Shown one piece after another: positions 43,221 to 52,157 of a stretch of DNA of 64,000 nt (position 1 is the first letter of the stretch; each line of letters opens with the position of its first letter). The notes under the pieces are model-generated. The model saw nothing but the letters and a program-made list of their open reading frames with translations. It made no database searches and was not told the origin of the DNA. The position numbers and the translations under genes are program-made. The DNA is from UBA9160 sp035489755 (GTDB lineage Bacteria; Myxococcota_A; UBA9160): contig DATGZK010000077.1 of the NCBI GenBank assembly GCA_035489755.1, positions 360,777 to 424,776 of the forward strand, read 5' to 3'.

Positions 43221-43969
43221 CTTGGCGCTGCAGCCCGGCGTGCGGCCTCGCGGACGCGGACCTCGCGCTCAAGGCGTGCGTTCGCCTCGCGCAGTGCCTG
43301 CTCGCAATCGAGTTCGAGCGATCGAGCCAACGCGACGCAGCTCTCGAGGAGATCGCCCAGCGCCTCACGCAACCTTGCCGCCGTGGCCATGTCCTTTCCC
43401 TCCCCCTCGACCGCAGCGGCCTCACGCTCAAGGCGCGCGAGCGCCTGCCGAGGCGGCGCGAGCTCGCCGCCGAGACCGGTCAGGGCCGCTCGGCGCTGGA
43501 GCTTGTACGCGCGCAGGAGCGCGGGGAGCGCGAGCGGCAGATCATCAAGCACGCCCGGCGCAACGCCGCGCTTCCCGGCACGCGCTGCGCGTTCGGCCGC
43601 CTTGTGCGCCTCCCACTCCAGTGTTTGCGCCTCGGCCGACTTGACCGTGGCTCCTCCGAACACATGAGGGTGTCGTCATACAAGCTTGTCGCACAGTTGG
43701 CGTGCCACGTCTTCGAACTGGAAGGCACCTTCTTCGCGGGCCATCTGCGCGTGGTAGACAACCTGGAAGAGCAGATCGCCGAGCTCCTCCCGCAGCGCCG
43801 CACGATCTCCCCGACGGATTGCGTCGTCCACTTCGTAGGCCTCTTCGAGCGTGTGGGGGGCGATCGTCGCAAACGTCTGCTCGCGGTCCCAGGGGCACCC
43901 GTGCTCTGGATCGCGCAGGCGGGCCATGATTTCGAGCAAGCGTTCTAGCGAGTCCATGCGGCGTGGCAT
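43217..43969 (-). pseudogene. mazG: mazG nucleoside triphosphate pyrophosphohydrolase interrupted by one in-frame TGA
   Basis: Codons 1-97 encode a MazG domain (LRDPEHGCPWDREQTFATIAPHTLEEAYE with metal-binding Glu, and REELGDLLFQVVYHA). A TGA then stands at 43676-43678 where MazG proteins have Arg in K-L-V-R-R-H-P-H-V-F-G. The same frame continues at once with RHPHVFGG, EWEAHKAAE and a second, degenerate MazG domain to 43217. A single CGA-to-TGA change explains the break. Intact length would be 250 residues, near the usual 260. MazG breaks down NTPs and aberrant nucleotides. The first fragment alone may still be active, as single-domain MazGs exist. A sequencing error remains possible. Confidence 0.85.
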
Positions 43970-43973
43970 CCTT

Positions 43974-45617
43974 CTAGCGAAGCCCGACGATCACACCGTC
44001 TTGGAGATCGATCCGCTCGGCGAGTGGACGGCGCGGGAGCCCTGGCATCCGCAGGATCTCGCCGGTCAGCACGACCAAGAAGCCTGCGCCTGCGTTGATC
44101 TGAATGCCGCGTACGATGACGTCGAAGTCGACGGGCCTTCCGCGCCGGTGGGGATCGTCGGAGAGCGAGTTTTGGGTCTTTGCGATACAGACCGGGAGCC
44201 GCCCGTAGCCGAGCCGCTCGATCTGCTCGAGATCACGCTGCGCGGAGGCGGTAAACGCGATGTCCCGCGCGCCGTACATGGTGCGCGCTACAGCGCGGAT
44301 CTTGTCGGGCACTGGATCCGCCCAGCGGTAGAGCGGGCGGAAGGGGCGGCTCGGTCCGCCTGTGTGGGCCCTCACCGCCCGCGCGAGATCGAGGGCACCC
44401 TCCCCTCCCCGCGCGAAGTGGTCGGTCACTGCGAAGGGGACGCCCAGTTCGTGGCAGCGCGCCCGGACCCGCTCGATCTCGGGTTCTTGGTCCGCGGTGA
44501 AGCGGTTGAGGGCGACGACAGGCGACTCACCGAAGGTCCGGATGTTCTCGATGTGCTTTTCGAGGTTCGGCAGCCCGCGCGCGAGCGCCGTCTCGTTGGA
44601 CCGGTCGAGTTCCTGGGGCAGAGCTCCCCCATGAAGCTTCAAGGCGCGGAGCGTGGCAACAAGAACCACCGCCGCCGCCTCGAGGCCTGCGCTCATGCAC
44701 TTGATATCGAAGAACTTCTCTGCGCCGAGATCAAACCCGAAACCTGCTTCGGTCACCGTCCAGTCAGCGAGCCTTAGCGCGGCGCGGGTGGCAATCACGC
44801 TGCTGCATCCGTGCGCGATGTTGGCAAAGGGGCCGCCATGCACGAACGCCGGCGTGCCCTCGAGGGTACGCACGAGATTCGGCTGCAAGGCGTCGCGCAG
44901 GAGCGCCAGCATCGCTCCGGTCGCACCGAGGCGGTCGGCGGTGACCGGCTCACCGGGCGTCGTGAATGCGACCACGGTCCGTGCAAGCCGCATGCGGAGG
45001 TCCTCGGCATCTGCGGCGAGGCAGAGCATCGCCATCACCTCCGAGGCCGCTGTGATGTCGAATCCGCTCTCGCGAGGCACGCCGTCACTCGGTCCGCCAA
45101 GACCCACCACGATGTTGCGAAGTGCACGGTCGTTCTGGTCGAGGATGCGTCGCCACGAAACGCGACGTGGATCGAGGGAAAGCGGATTCCCGAAGTGAAG
45201 ATGGTTGTCGATGAGCGCTGCGAGCAGGTTGTGGGCGGTCGTCACGGCGTGGAAGTCGCCGGTGAAGTGGAGGTTGATACGATCGGCGGGGATCAGCTGC
45301 GCCGCCCCGCCGCCGGTCCCTCCGCCCTTCATGCCGAAACACGGACCGAGCGAAGGCTCGCGAAGCGCAAGGCATGCGCATTCACCAAGACGTGTCAGGG
45401 CGTCGGCCAGACCGATGCTGGTCGTCGTCTTTCCCTCCCCCGCAGGCGTAGGCGTCATGGCAGAGACGAGCACGAGTCGCGAAGGTCCTTCGCGCGTGCG
45501 GGGCCGGGTGAGCACCACGCGCTCGAGCTTCGCGGCATCGGGCCCCCACGGCACGAGGTCCGCACCGGAGAGTCCGAGTCGAGCGGCGGCATCCAAAAGG
45601 GAGTGGCTCGGAGGCAT
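43974..45617 (-). CDS. fhs: Formate-tetrahydrofolate ligase
   Basis: The 547-residue enzyme makes 10-formyl-THF from formate, THF and ATP. The P-loop TPTPAGEGKTT is at 55-65, followed by LREPSLGPCFGMKGGGTGGG and ADRINLHFTGDFHAVT, all diagnostic. Length equals the family norm (~556). ATG 45617 was chosen because the conserved N-terminus starts there, with GAGGAA upstream; a longer frame reaches 45848 without similarity. The nitroreductase gene lies 22 bases upstream and mazG starts a few bases downstream on the same strand, so a polycistron is likely. No folD is present in the window. Confidence 0.97.
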   Translation of the reverse strand: MPPSHSLLDAAARLGLSGADLVPWGPDAAKLERVVLTRPRTREGPSRLVLVSAMTPTPAGEGKTTTSIGLADALTRLGECACLALREPSLGPCFGMKGGGTGGGAAQLIPADRINLHFTGDFHAVTTAHNLLAALIDNHLHFGNPLSLDPRRVSWRRILDQNDRALRNIVVGLGGPSDGVPRESGFDITAASEVMAMLCLAADAEDLRMRLARTVVAFTTPGEPVTADRLGATGAMLALLRDALQPNLVRTLEGTPAFVHGGPFANIAHGCSSVIATRAALRLADWTVTEAGFGFDLGAEKFFDIKCMSAGLEAAAVVLVATLRALKLHGGALPQELDRSNETALARGLPNLEKHIENIRTFGESPVVALNRFTADQEPEIERVRARCHELGVPFAVTDHFARGGEGALDLARAVRAHTGGPSRPFRPLYRWADPVPDKIRAVARTMYGARDIAFTASAQRDLEQIERLGYGRLPVCIAKTQNSLSDDPHRRGRPVDFDVIVRGIQINAGAGFLVVLTGEILRMPGLPRRPLAERIDLQDGVIVGLR

Positions 45618-45639
45618 GGGCGGGTGTTCCTCGGTCGGA

Positions 45640-46278
45640 TCAAGCACCGAGGGGTTCCCCGTAGCGGTCGGCAAACGCGACCTCGGCGAGGGGCCGCCGT
45701 CGCAGGCGCAGGGGAAAGCCGCGTTCCGGTTTGCCGAGTGCGACCAGTGCCGCGGTGACGATTCCCTCCGGGATCGAAAGCAGCTCCCGTACACGTTCTT
45801 CCTCCGCGCACAGGAGCGTGGTGAGCGCTGTGCCGAGACCCTCCTCACGTGCCTTCAGCAGAAGGTTCTGCACCGCGGGATACACCGACGCTCCCCCGAC
45901 AATCGAAAGTCTCCCGAGCCCACGATCCGTGGCGTAGAGGTCGGCAAGCACCGCGCAGACGACGATCAGCACAGGCACCTCCGCCAGGTGTTCCGCGAAG
46001 TGATCCGCATTGGCGACCAGCTTCGGCACGCTTCCCGCTGCCGGACCAGCGGCGCGCACATTCTTGAGATAGGCCTTCCACAGCGGGAGGTACCAGGCGG
46101 CAAGCTGGCGCCGCTTCTTTGGATCGCGCACGGCGATGAGCCGCACGGGATGGCGGTTTCCCCCCGACGGCGCGTAGCGCGCAGCATCGAGGACGCGCGC
46201 GAGCGTTGCTGTGGACACGTCCTCCCGCGCATAGAAGCGGCACGTTCCCGTCGACTCGAGAATCTCCTGAAGCTCCAT
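45640..46278 (-). CDS. Nitroreductase family flavoprotein
   Basis: The 212-residue protein shows CRFYAREDVSTATLARVLDAARYAPSGGNRHP (read in parts: RFYAREDV, AARYAPSGGN), the nitroreductase FMN-binding pattern, and EEGLGTALTTLL and ALGKPERGFP near the end. It probably reduces quinones, nitro compounds or similar with NAD(P)H as an FMN dimer. GGAGG precedes ATG 46278. It lies upstream of fhs on the same strand and is divergent from the VOC gene. Substrate unknown. Confidence 0.88.
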   Translation of the reverse strand: MELQEILESTGTCRFYAREDVSTATLARVLDAARYAPSGGNRHPVRLIAVRDPKKRRQLAAWYLPLWKAYLKNVRAAGPAAGSVPKLVANADHFAEHLAEVPVLIVVCAVLADLYATDRGLGRLSIVGGASVYPAVQNLLLKAREEGLGTALTTLLCAEEERVRELLSIPEGIVTAALVALGKPERGFPLRLRRRPLAEVAFADRYGEPLGA

Positions 46279-46334
46279 CCCGGGGGTCCTCCGTTCGGCG
46301 AGAGTACCCGAGGTGCGTCTGATACTGTGGGCCC

Positions 46335-47087
46335 ATGCGCATCCGCCAGGTGGCCATCGCTGCGCCGGCGCTTGAACCCGTGGTCGAGGACTTGCGCGCG
46401 GTTCTTGGCCTTGAAGTGTGCTTCCAAGATCCCGGGGTCGAGGTGTTCGGCTTGCGCAACGCCTTGCTCCCGGTGGGCGATGCCTTTCTCGAGGTCCTCG
46501 CCCCCATTCGGCCGCGCACCGCAGTCGGACGCTTTCTCGAACGCCGGTCCGGACCTGCGGTCTATATGGTGATCGTGCAGACCGACGACCTCGCCGCGGA
46601 CCGCGAGCGGCTGGACAAGCTCGGCGTGCGGGTGGTGTGGGAGGCTGCCCTTCCAGACATCGCCACCATTCACCTCCACCCCCGCGACGTCGGCGCGGCC
46701 ATCGTCTCCCTCGATGGGGCTCGTCCCGCCGACTCCTGGCGCTGGGCCGGCCCGCTATGGCGCGAGCACGTACGGACAGCCTGCGTGCAGGGAATCCTGG
46801 GTGTCGAGGTCGAAGCCGCCGAACCGGCCGCCCTGGCGGCGCGCTGGTCGCAGGTGCTCGGCCGGCCGATCCAGCGAAGTCGCGACGGGTCCCTCGCAAT
46901 CCCGCTCGATGGGAGTGCGATTGGCTTCACCCTGGCTCCTCGGGGCCAAAGCGACGGCGTGAGCGCACTCGAGCTCGCGTCCCCAGAGCATGGGCGTGCC
47001 GCGACGCTCGCTTCGGCTCGGGCACGCGGCCTGGCAACCCGCGACGAAGAGCTTTTGCTTGGCGGAACCTGGCTGCGGCTGCGCTGA
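46335..47087 (+). CDS. VOC-superfamily (glyoxalase/bleomycin-resistance-like) protein
   Basis: The 250-residue protein contains two glyoxalase-like repeats: RQVAIAAPALEPVVEDLRAVLGLEVCF with GDAFLEVLAPI, then VQGILGVEVEAAEPAALAARWSQVLGRP (seen in parts). His in ATIHLHPRDVGA may be a metal ligand. Some relatives are methylmalonyl-CoA epimerases or lactoylglutathione-like proteins, but no specific activity can be set. It is alone on the plus strand between the nitroreductase and pilT genes. Confidence 0.8.
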   Translation: MRIRQVAIAAPALEPVVEDLRAVLGLEVCFQDPGVEVFGLRNALLPVGDAFLEVLAPIRPRTAVGRFLERRSGPAVYMVIVQTDDLAADRERLDKLGVRVVWEAALPDIATIHLHPRDVGAAIVSLDGARPADSWRWAGPLWREHVRTACVQGILGVEVEAAEPAALAARWSQVLGRPIQRSRDGSLAIPLDGSAIGFTLAPRGQSDGVSALELASPEHGRAATLASARARGLATRDEELLLGGTWLRLR

Positions 47088-47109
47088 GTCCGGCAGCCCG
47101 TCCCGCGCT

Positions 47110-48177
47110 CTAGGCGTCCTTCGCCACGAGGGGCTCGAAGCGCTGCTTGTCCGTGGCCTTGAGATAGGCGTCCTGGGCGAGGATCCGCCCGTCCTTTGCG
47201 AGGGCGAAGAGCGCGTCGTCCATCGCCTGCATCCCCATCGCCTTTCCGGACTGAATGATCGAGAACAGCATCGGTGTGTTGCCTTCACGAATCACGTTGG
47301 GCAGGCCGGGCGTGCGGAGCAGAATTTCGTTCACCGCGATGCGGCCCTTTCCGTCAGCCGTCGGCAGCAGCAGCTGCGAAACCACCGCAGCCAGGGACTC
47401 GGAAAGTGAAAGCCGCACCTGATCCTGCTCTTTGGCCGGAAACGCGTCGATGATGCGATCGATCGACTTGGCGGCGTTGTTGGTGTGCAACGTGCCGAAT
47501 ACCAACAGGCCCATCTCAGCCGCGGTGATCGCGAGTGCGATCGTCTCCTGATCCCGCATTTCGCCCACCAGCACGACGTCGGCGTCCTGGCGGATCGCTG
47601 CGCGCAGAGCGGGCGAGAAACCCTCCGTGTGCTGGCCGACCTCACGGTGCGAGAACAGGCACCGCTTGCTCTCGTGCACGAACTCTACCGGGTCCTCGAT
47701 GGTCACCACGTGCTTGGAATAAGAGCGGTTGATCTTGTCGATGATGGCCGCGAGCGTCGTCGACTTGCCCGAGCCGGTGGGTCCGGTCACAAGAACCAGC
47801 CCTTGCTCAAGGTGCGCCAGGCTTTCGATGGCCTTTGGAAGCGCGAGGTCTTCGAGCGGCACAATCTTTTCGGGGATCAAACGAAACACCGCCGCGGCGC
47901 CGTTCTCCTGCACGAAATAGTTGGCCCGGAACCGCGCGACTCCCTGGAGACCATACGCGAAGTCCGTGTCGCTCGTCTTTTCGAATTGCGACCAATGTCG
48001 TTCTTGGGCCAACTCACGCAGCAGCTCACGCACATCTCGATCGGTGAGCGTGGACCAGCCCGCGACAGGGCGCAGCTCGCCGTGCACGCGGATCCGAGGT
48101 TCGAGTCCGGCGGCGAGGTGGAGGTCCGAGCCACTCTCGGCCTTGAGAACTCGCAGAAGATCGTCGAGTCGTGCCAT
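47110..48177 (-). CDS. pilT: Type IV pilus retraction ATPase PilT
   Basis: The 355-residue protein is a full PilT. The N-terminal PAS-like part has LKAESGSDLHLAAGLEPRIR. Walker A is GPTGSGKST at 132-140, the Asp box VTIEDPVEFVH follows, the Walker B region is VLVGEMRDQETI, and the His box reads LLVFGTLHTNNA. The C-terminal AIRSL-like motif appears as LKATDKQRF. PilT powers pilus retraction at the inner membrane. It lies nine bases after the second PilT-type gene on the same strand, and both are probably one operon. No pilin or pilus assembly gene is nearby. Confidence 0.93.
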   Translation of the reverse strand: MARLDDLLRVLKAESGSDLHLAAGLEPRIRVHGELRPVAGWSTLTDRDVRELLRELAQERHWSQFEKTSDTDFAYGLQGVARFRANYFVQENGAAAVFRLIPEKIVPLEDLALPKAIESLAHLEQGLVLVTGPTGSGKSTTLAAIIDKINRSYSKHVVTIEDPVEFVHESKRCLFSHREVGQHTEGFSPALRAAIRQDADVVLVGEMRDQETIALAITAAEMGLLVFGTLHTNNAAKSIDRIIDAFPAKEQDQVRLSLSESLAAVVSQLLLPTADGKGRIAVNEILLRTPGLPNVIREGNTPMLFSIIQSGKAMGMQAMDDALFALAKDGRILAQDAYLKATDKQRFEPLVAKDA

Positions 48178-48186
48178 CCTCTCCCC

Positions 48187-49674
48187 TTAGGCGGCCAGCT
48201 TCTTCGCGTCTTCGCAGTGGCGCAGCGCTTCTTCTCGGGCGACGGTTCCTGCCTTGACGAGCTGGGCGATCGAATCGTCGAGCAAGCCCATGCCCTGCGC
48301 CGCCCCGGTCTGCAAGATCGAGCGGATCTGGAAGGTCTTGTTCTCCCGGATCAGGTTGCCGACGGCCTTATTCACCTTCAGCAACTCGTATGCCGGTACG
48401 CGCCGCGTGCCGTCAACTGTCGGCAAGAGTCGCTGTGAAATCACGGCGCGGAGCGACTCGGAGATCATGGTGCGGATCTGGCTTTGTTGGTCTGACGGGA
48501 AGGCGCCGACGAGTCGGTTGATGGTGCGGATCGTGTCGTTGGTATGGAGGGTGGCCAACACCAAGTGGCCGGTCTCCGCGGCTGTCATCGCAAGTGAAAT
48601 GGTCTCGAGGTCACGGAGCTCGCCGATGACGATGACATCGGGATCCTCACGCAGCGCGGCGCGCAGAGCACGTGCAAAGGATTCGGTGTGCCGGCGTACA
48701 CTGCGCTGATTCAGGAGGCAGCGTTTTGAGGGGTGCAGGTATTCGATCGGGTCCTCAATCGTGAGAATATGGTCGCGTCGCTCCTCATTGATCAGGTTCA
48801 CAAGCGCCGCCATGGTCGACGATTTGCCACAGCCCGCGGGTCCGGTCACAAGGAGCATGCCTTGTGAATAGTTGGTGAGCTTCGCAAATGAGACCGGCAG
48901 GCCGAGCTGTTCGAGGGTCGGCGGCTCGGGCGGGATGACCCGGAAGACACCATCCCACCCACGTTGCTGGTGGTAGAGATTCGCCCGAAAGCGTGCAACA
49001 CCCGAGAGTGTGTAACAAAGATCAAGCTCCCCGCGGTCGCGCAGCAACCCGCACTGTTCCTCGGACAGGATTGAGAAGATCATCCGCTCCGCGGTCACCG
49101 CATCGATCGGTTCTCCTTCGGGATCGAGCAGGCGACCGTGTGCGCGATGGCGCAGGGGGGCTCCGCTATGCACGTGGATGTCGCTTATGCCCGCGCCCGT
49201 GGCAGCCGCGAGAATGCAATCGAGCTCCACTTTCGGCTGTGACGGCACGCCTTGGACGCCCCTTCCGGAAGAAGCGGGAGCCTTGGCAGCGGGACAAGGG
49301 AGCGGCTTGGGCCGTTCTGCAGCCGAGGGCTCCGCGGTGGCCGGCGGCGCCGCAGGGCGACGTTCTGACGGGGCGCGCTGGGCCGGCGGCGCAAGACGGT
49401 CGGTGCCCTCCTGCGGGCCGGGAGCTCCCGCCCCCGGCGGAGCCTTCGCGGCGGTGCCCCCTGCTTGTTGTTTGGCCAGGACCTGAGCTTGGACCTTCAG
49501 GAGCTGGCTGAGCTGCATGGGACGGAGAAGACCTTTTTCCACAAGGAGATCGCCCAGCAGCTTGCCGCCGCCTTGCCGGCTCTGCTCGCGTGTCACCGCC
49601 GCAAGCTGGTCCATCGTGATCATCTTGTAATGAACGGCGAGACGCCCAATCAGCGACTGATCTTGCTTGCTCAT
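48187..49674 (-). CDS. PilT/PilU-like ATPase with an N-terminal helical domain and Pro/Ala-rich linker
   Basis: The 495-residue protein has a PilT core from ~150 (SDIHVHSGAPLRHRAHG). Walker A is GPAGCGKSS (278-286), the Asp box reads LTIEDPIEYLHPSKRC, Walker B VIVIGELRDLETI, and the His box LVLATLHTND. Ahead of it, residues 1-65 form a helical module (IGRLAVHYKMITMDQLAAV, LGDLLVEKGLL) like that of GspE/MshE N-terminal domains, joined by an 80-residue Pro/Ala linker. MshE N-domains bind c-di-GMP, so such binding is possible here, though I cannot confirm the motif. It probably modulates retraction alongside PilT. Confidence 0.88.
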   Translation of the reverse strand: MSKQDQSLIGRLAVHYKMITMDQLAAVTREQSRQGGGKLLGDLLVEKGLLRPMQLSQLLKVQAQVLAKQQAGGTAAKAPPGAGAPGPQEGTDRLAPPAQRAPSERRPAAPPATAEPSAAERPKPLPCPAAKAPASSGRGVQGVPSQPKVELDCILAAATGAGISDIHVHSGAPLRHRAHGRLLDPEGEPIDAVTAERMIFSILSEEQCGLLRDRGELDLCYTLSGVARFRANLYHQQRGWDGVFRVIPPEPPTLEQLGLPVSFAKLTNYSQGMLLVTGPAGCGKSSTMAALVNLINEERRDHILTIEDPIEYLHPSKRCLLNQRSVRRHTESFARALRAALREDPDVIVIGELRDLETISLAMTAAETGHLVLATLHTNDTIRTINRLVGAFPSDQQSQIRTMISESLRAVISQRLLPTVDGTRRVPAYELLKVNKAVGNLIRENKTFQIRSILQTGAAQGMGLLDDSIAQLVKAGTVAREEALRHCEDAKKLAA

Positions 49675-49793
49675 GGTGAAGCTGCCTATCGGCGGACCGC
49701 TCTCGCGTGTTGAGCCGTGGGGTCCCCGGGCATCTTTAGTTCCAGCACGGGTCGGCCGATGGAAGGCAAGGATTCCCGGAGGAGGTGGCGACC

Positions 49794-50108
49794 ATGCTCA
49801 GTATCGTTCGACGTTCTCTCACCGCGGTCGTGCTTGCGGCAGCGCTGCTCGCGCCGACCGCGCAGGCCGCATCGACGAAGTTCGTGGGCAGCGACGAGCA
49901 CGCTGGCGACACCGCGAGCCCGATGACCGACTTGTTCCTGATGCGCCCGCTGGGTCTGATGGCGACCGTATTCGGTACGGCTCTCATGGCGCCTGCGGCC
50001 GTCTTCATGACGGTGTGCGGGAAGCCCCAGGAAATCGGCGTCCCGTTCGAGTATCTGATGATGGTCCCCGGACGCTTTACGTTCGTGGATCCGCTCGGGA
50101 GCCACTAA
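49794..50108 (+). CDS. Small secreted or membrane protein of unknown function
   Basis: The 104-residue protein has a clear Sec signal peptide (MLSIVRRSLTAVVLAAALL, cleavage near AQAAS). The mature part has one hydrophobic stretch, LGLMATVFGTALMAPAAVFM, and a C-terminal segment with PFEYLMMVPGRFTFVDPLG. This pattern occurs in small multi-species hypothetical proteins of Gram-negatives. GGAGGAGG (49779-49786) seven bases before ATG 49794 sets the start. It lies between divergent pilT-like and convergent transglycosylase genes. Confidence 0.65.
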   Translation: MLSIVRRSLTAVVLAAALLAPTAQAASTKFVGSDEHAGDTASPMTDLFLMRPLGLMATVFGTALMAPAAVFMTVCGKPQEIGVPFEYLMMVPGRFTFVDPLGSH

Positions 50109-50195
50109 TCGAGGTCGCGCGCGGTGGAGTGGCCTGCGGGCTGCCCCACCGCTCGCACCTTTCCGGTGCGTTGCCCTTGGACCCACCGGCGGCGC

Positions 50196-52157
50196 TCAGC
50201 CGCCGTAACACTCCTCGGCCAGATCGAGCTCGTGGCCGGCCTTCACCGCTTGGTAGTGGCGCCAGAACGCCTCGTCGATCTCGCGCAACGACCTGCGGGT
50301 CTTCTGCCGATAGCGTCGCAGATGGCCCGGCCCTCCGTTGTAGACCGCGTAGCTCGCACGAGCGAGATTGTCTTCGCGGCCGGTTTTTGTGTCCTCCCCT
50401 TGCTCGATGGCGTAGTCCGTGAGGTAGTGGAGCAGAATTTCTGAGCCGGCACGGCTGTTGTACGCGACATCACTTCGTAGACCTCGCAGGTCGTAGAAGC
50501 CGCGCCAGACGTGCTCATTCACCTGCATGATGCCCACCGCCCCGGCCGCGGAGCGGATCGGCTCGAGCTTGCCCCGGACGCGGACGAACTGTCGCCAGCA
50601 CGACTCCGTCCACGCCGTCGCAAGCACCAGCCAGTGGAACAGCGCGTCGAAGCGCGGCGCGAGTTCGCCGCGAGCGAGCGTACGCTGCGCGGAGTCGCGC
50701 AAGAGGTCCCCCATCGCACGAAGATAGGTTTCCAGATCGTTTGGCTCCGGCACCCACCGGTTCAAGCGGGTCGCGAGCTCTGCCGCGTCCTTTGCTTCTG
50801 CGGACTCAACGAGACTCCAGGGGAGCGGAATCCGCCGCTCACTTTGATCCGGCGTCGCGGCGCCCGGCACGTTTTCCTTTGGCGGCTCGGTGGGCGCTTC
50901 ACCCTTCGGAGCGAGTGGTGCGCTCTCGCCACCGTCTTCCACTGCAGGATTTGCTTGGGGCGGCTCGATCGGCGGCCCGAAACCAAAGATCCCACGCAGC
51001 TCTGTGTCGATCTGGGCGTCGGAGGCGAGGGGGTCCTCAGGCCTGCTTGGGGCAAGGACTCGCGCGAGGCGACGCAGGCCGTTCTGGGAGATCTCGAGCC
51101 CGACCTCGGGTCCGAGCCGGTCGAGCGCGGCGAGCGCGTCGCCGGACGCAAGAAAACCGAAATAGCGCAGAGCGATCTCTCCCGGGAGCTTCCCGGACTG
51201 CTTGCGCAGCACGGGGGCAAGGCGCGTCCAGGTCGATACAAAGAGTCGCCGCACAGGGTCCTCGCTGCGTGTCAGCGGAGCAGGGGAAGGAGTGGCTTCC
51301 GGCTGGGTGGCTTCGAGCTGTCCGATCAGTTCCTGACGCGCGTCGAGCAAGATGTCGAGGAGTTCCTGCCGGGCCTCCTTGGTCGCCGCATCGGAGCCCG
51401 CGGCCTTGATCACGTAGGTGAGGAAGGCATCCCAGCGCTCCAGTTCGGCGCGCAGCTGGACGCGCTCCGCTTCGGTAAGAGGCGCCTCCGTCGCTGGCTG
51501 CGGCGGCGCGGCCAGAGGAGGGACTTCGAAACGCAGCGTGGCAACGAGTTCCGTGTCGGTGACACGCACTGCCGCGAGCGCGACGGAGTCGAGGATGCGC
51601 TGCGTGCGCGATGCGTCGTCGCTCGGGAGCAAGAGGGGAAGAACGCCGCGCAGGTCCGAGACGGGCGCCTCGAGGTCAATGTGAAAGGTGGCGAGGCGGG
51701 GATGCACATATTCCTTGACCCAGTTCCACAGGATGCCTGTTGCACCGAGCTTACGGCCGGACGGTTCGAACACATTGGAGTCCACGACGCGGAATTGGAC
51801 GATAGGCGATCCGGGTGTAAGCACGGGTTCAAGCCAAAGCTCAATCTGATTCTTCCGCTCGATCGAGAGGGTGCAGGCACCTGCAATCGGGGTTCCGAAG
51901 AGCGCGTCGCTGGCGGTCAGAATCCGCAGACGACCGTCCCGCCCATAGACCCGCGGCTCGGAAAGGATGAGATGGTTGCAGCCGATCTCGTCGCGCCACA
52001 CCTCGGCTGTTTCGCCGGGCGAAGAGTAGACCTGTTGCACGAGCAGCTTGCGCAGGAAGGCGAAGTCGATCTCGAGGGGAAGGTCGAGCTGACTGGCGGA
52101 AGCGGAGATTGGGGCTCCGAGGAGCAGAGCCGCAAGGATGAGGCGGAGCGCGCTCAC
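50196..52157 (-). CDS. Secreted lytic transglycosylase with large N-terminal region
   Basis: The 653-residue protein has a short signal peptide (LILAALLLGAPISASAS) and a ~450-residue region of unknown fold. An SLT domain sits at the C-terminus: catalytic Glu 518 in ATAWTESCW, AAGAVGIMQVNEHVW and ASYAVYNGGPGHLRRY. Such enzymes cut peptidoglycan glycan strands in the periplasm to form anhydro-muropeptides. The start GTG 52157 overlaps the TGA of the aldolase-like gene (GTGA), so translation is coupled. It is the last gene of the operon on the minus strand that starts with the Nmad3 gene. Charged Pro-rich parts near 270-330 suggest a linker. Confidence 0.87.
   Translation of the reverse strand: MSALRLILAALLLGAPISASASQLDLPLEIDFAFLRKLLVQQVYSSPGETAEVWRDEIGCNHLILSEPRVYGRDGRLRILTASDALFGTPIAGACTLSIERKNQIELWLEPVLTPGSPIVQFRVVDSNVFEPSGRKLGATGILWNWVKEYVHPRLATFHIDLEAPVSDLRGVLPLLLPSDDASRTQRILDSVALAAVRVTDTELVATLRFEVPPLAAPPQPATEAPLTEAERVQLRAELERWDAFLTYVIKAAGSDAATKEARQELLDILLDARQELIGQLEATQPEATPSPAPLTRSEDPVRRLFVSTWTRLAPVLRKQSGKLPGEIALRYFGFLASGDALAALDRLGPEVGLEISQNGLRRLARVLAPSRPEDPLASDAQIDTELRGIFGFGPPIEPPQANPAVEDGGESAPLAPKGEAPTEPPKENVPGAATPDQSERRIPLPWSLVESAEAKDAAELATRLNRWVPEPNDLETYLRAMGDLLRDSAQRTLARGELAPRFDALFHWLVLATAWTESCWRQFVRVRGKLEPIRSAAGAVGIMQVNEHVWRGFYDLRGLRSDVAYNSRAGSEILLHYLTDYAIEQGEDTKTGREDNLARASYAVYNGGPGHLRRYRQKTRRSLREIDEAFWRHYQAVKAGHELDLAEECYGG

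Noticed and set aside
43676..43678. mazG TGA as a selenocysteine codon
   Set aside because: The conserved residue at this place is Arg, not Cys, and I saw no downstream SECIS-like hairpin or selenoprotein gene.
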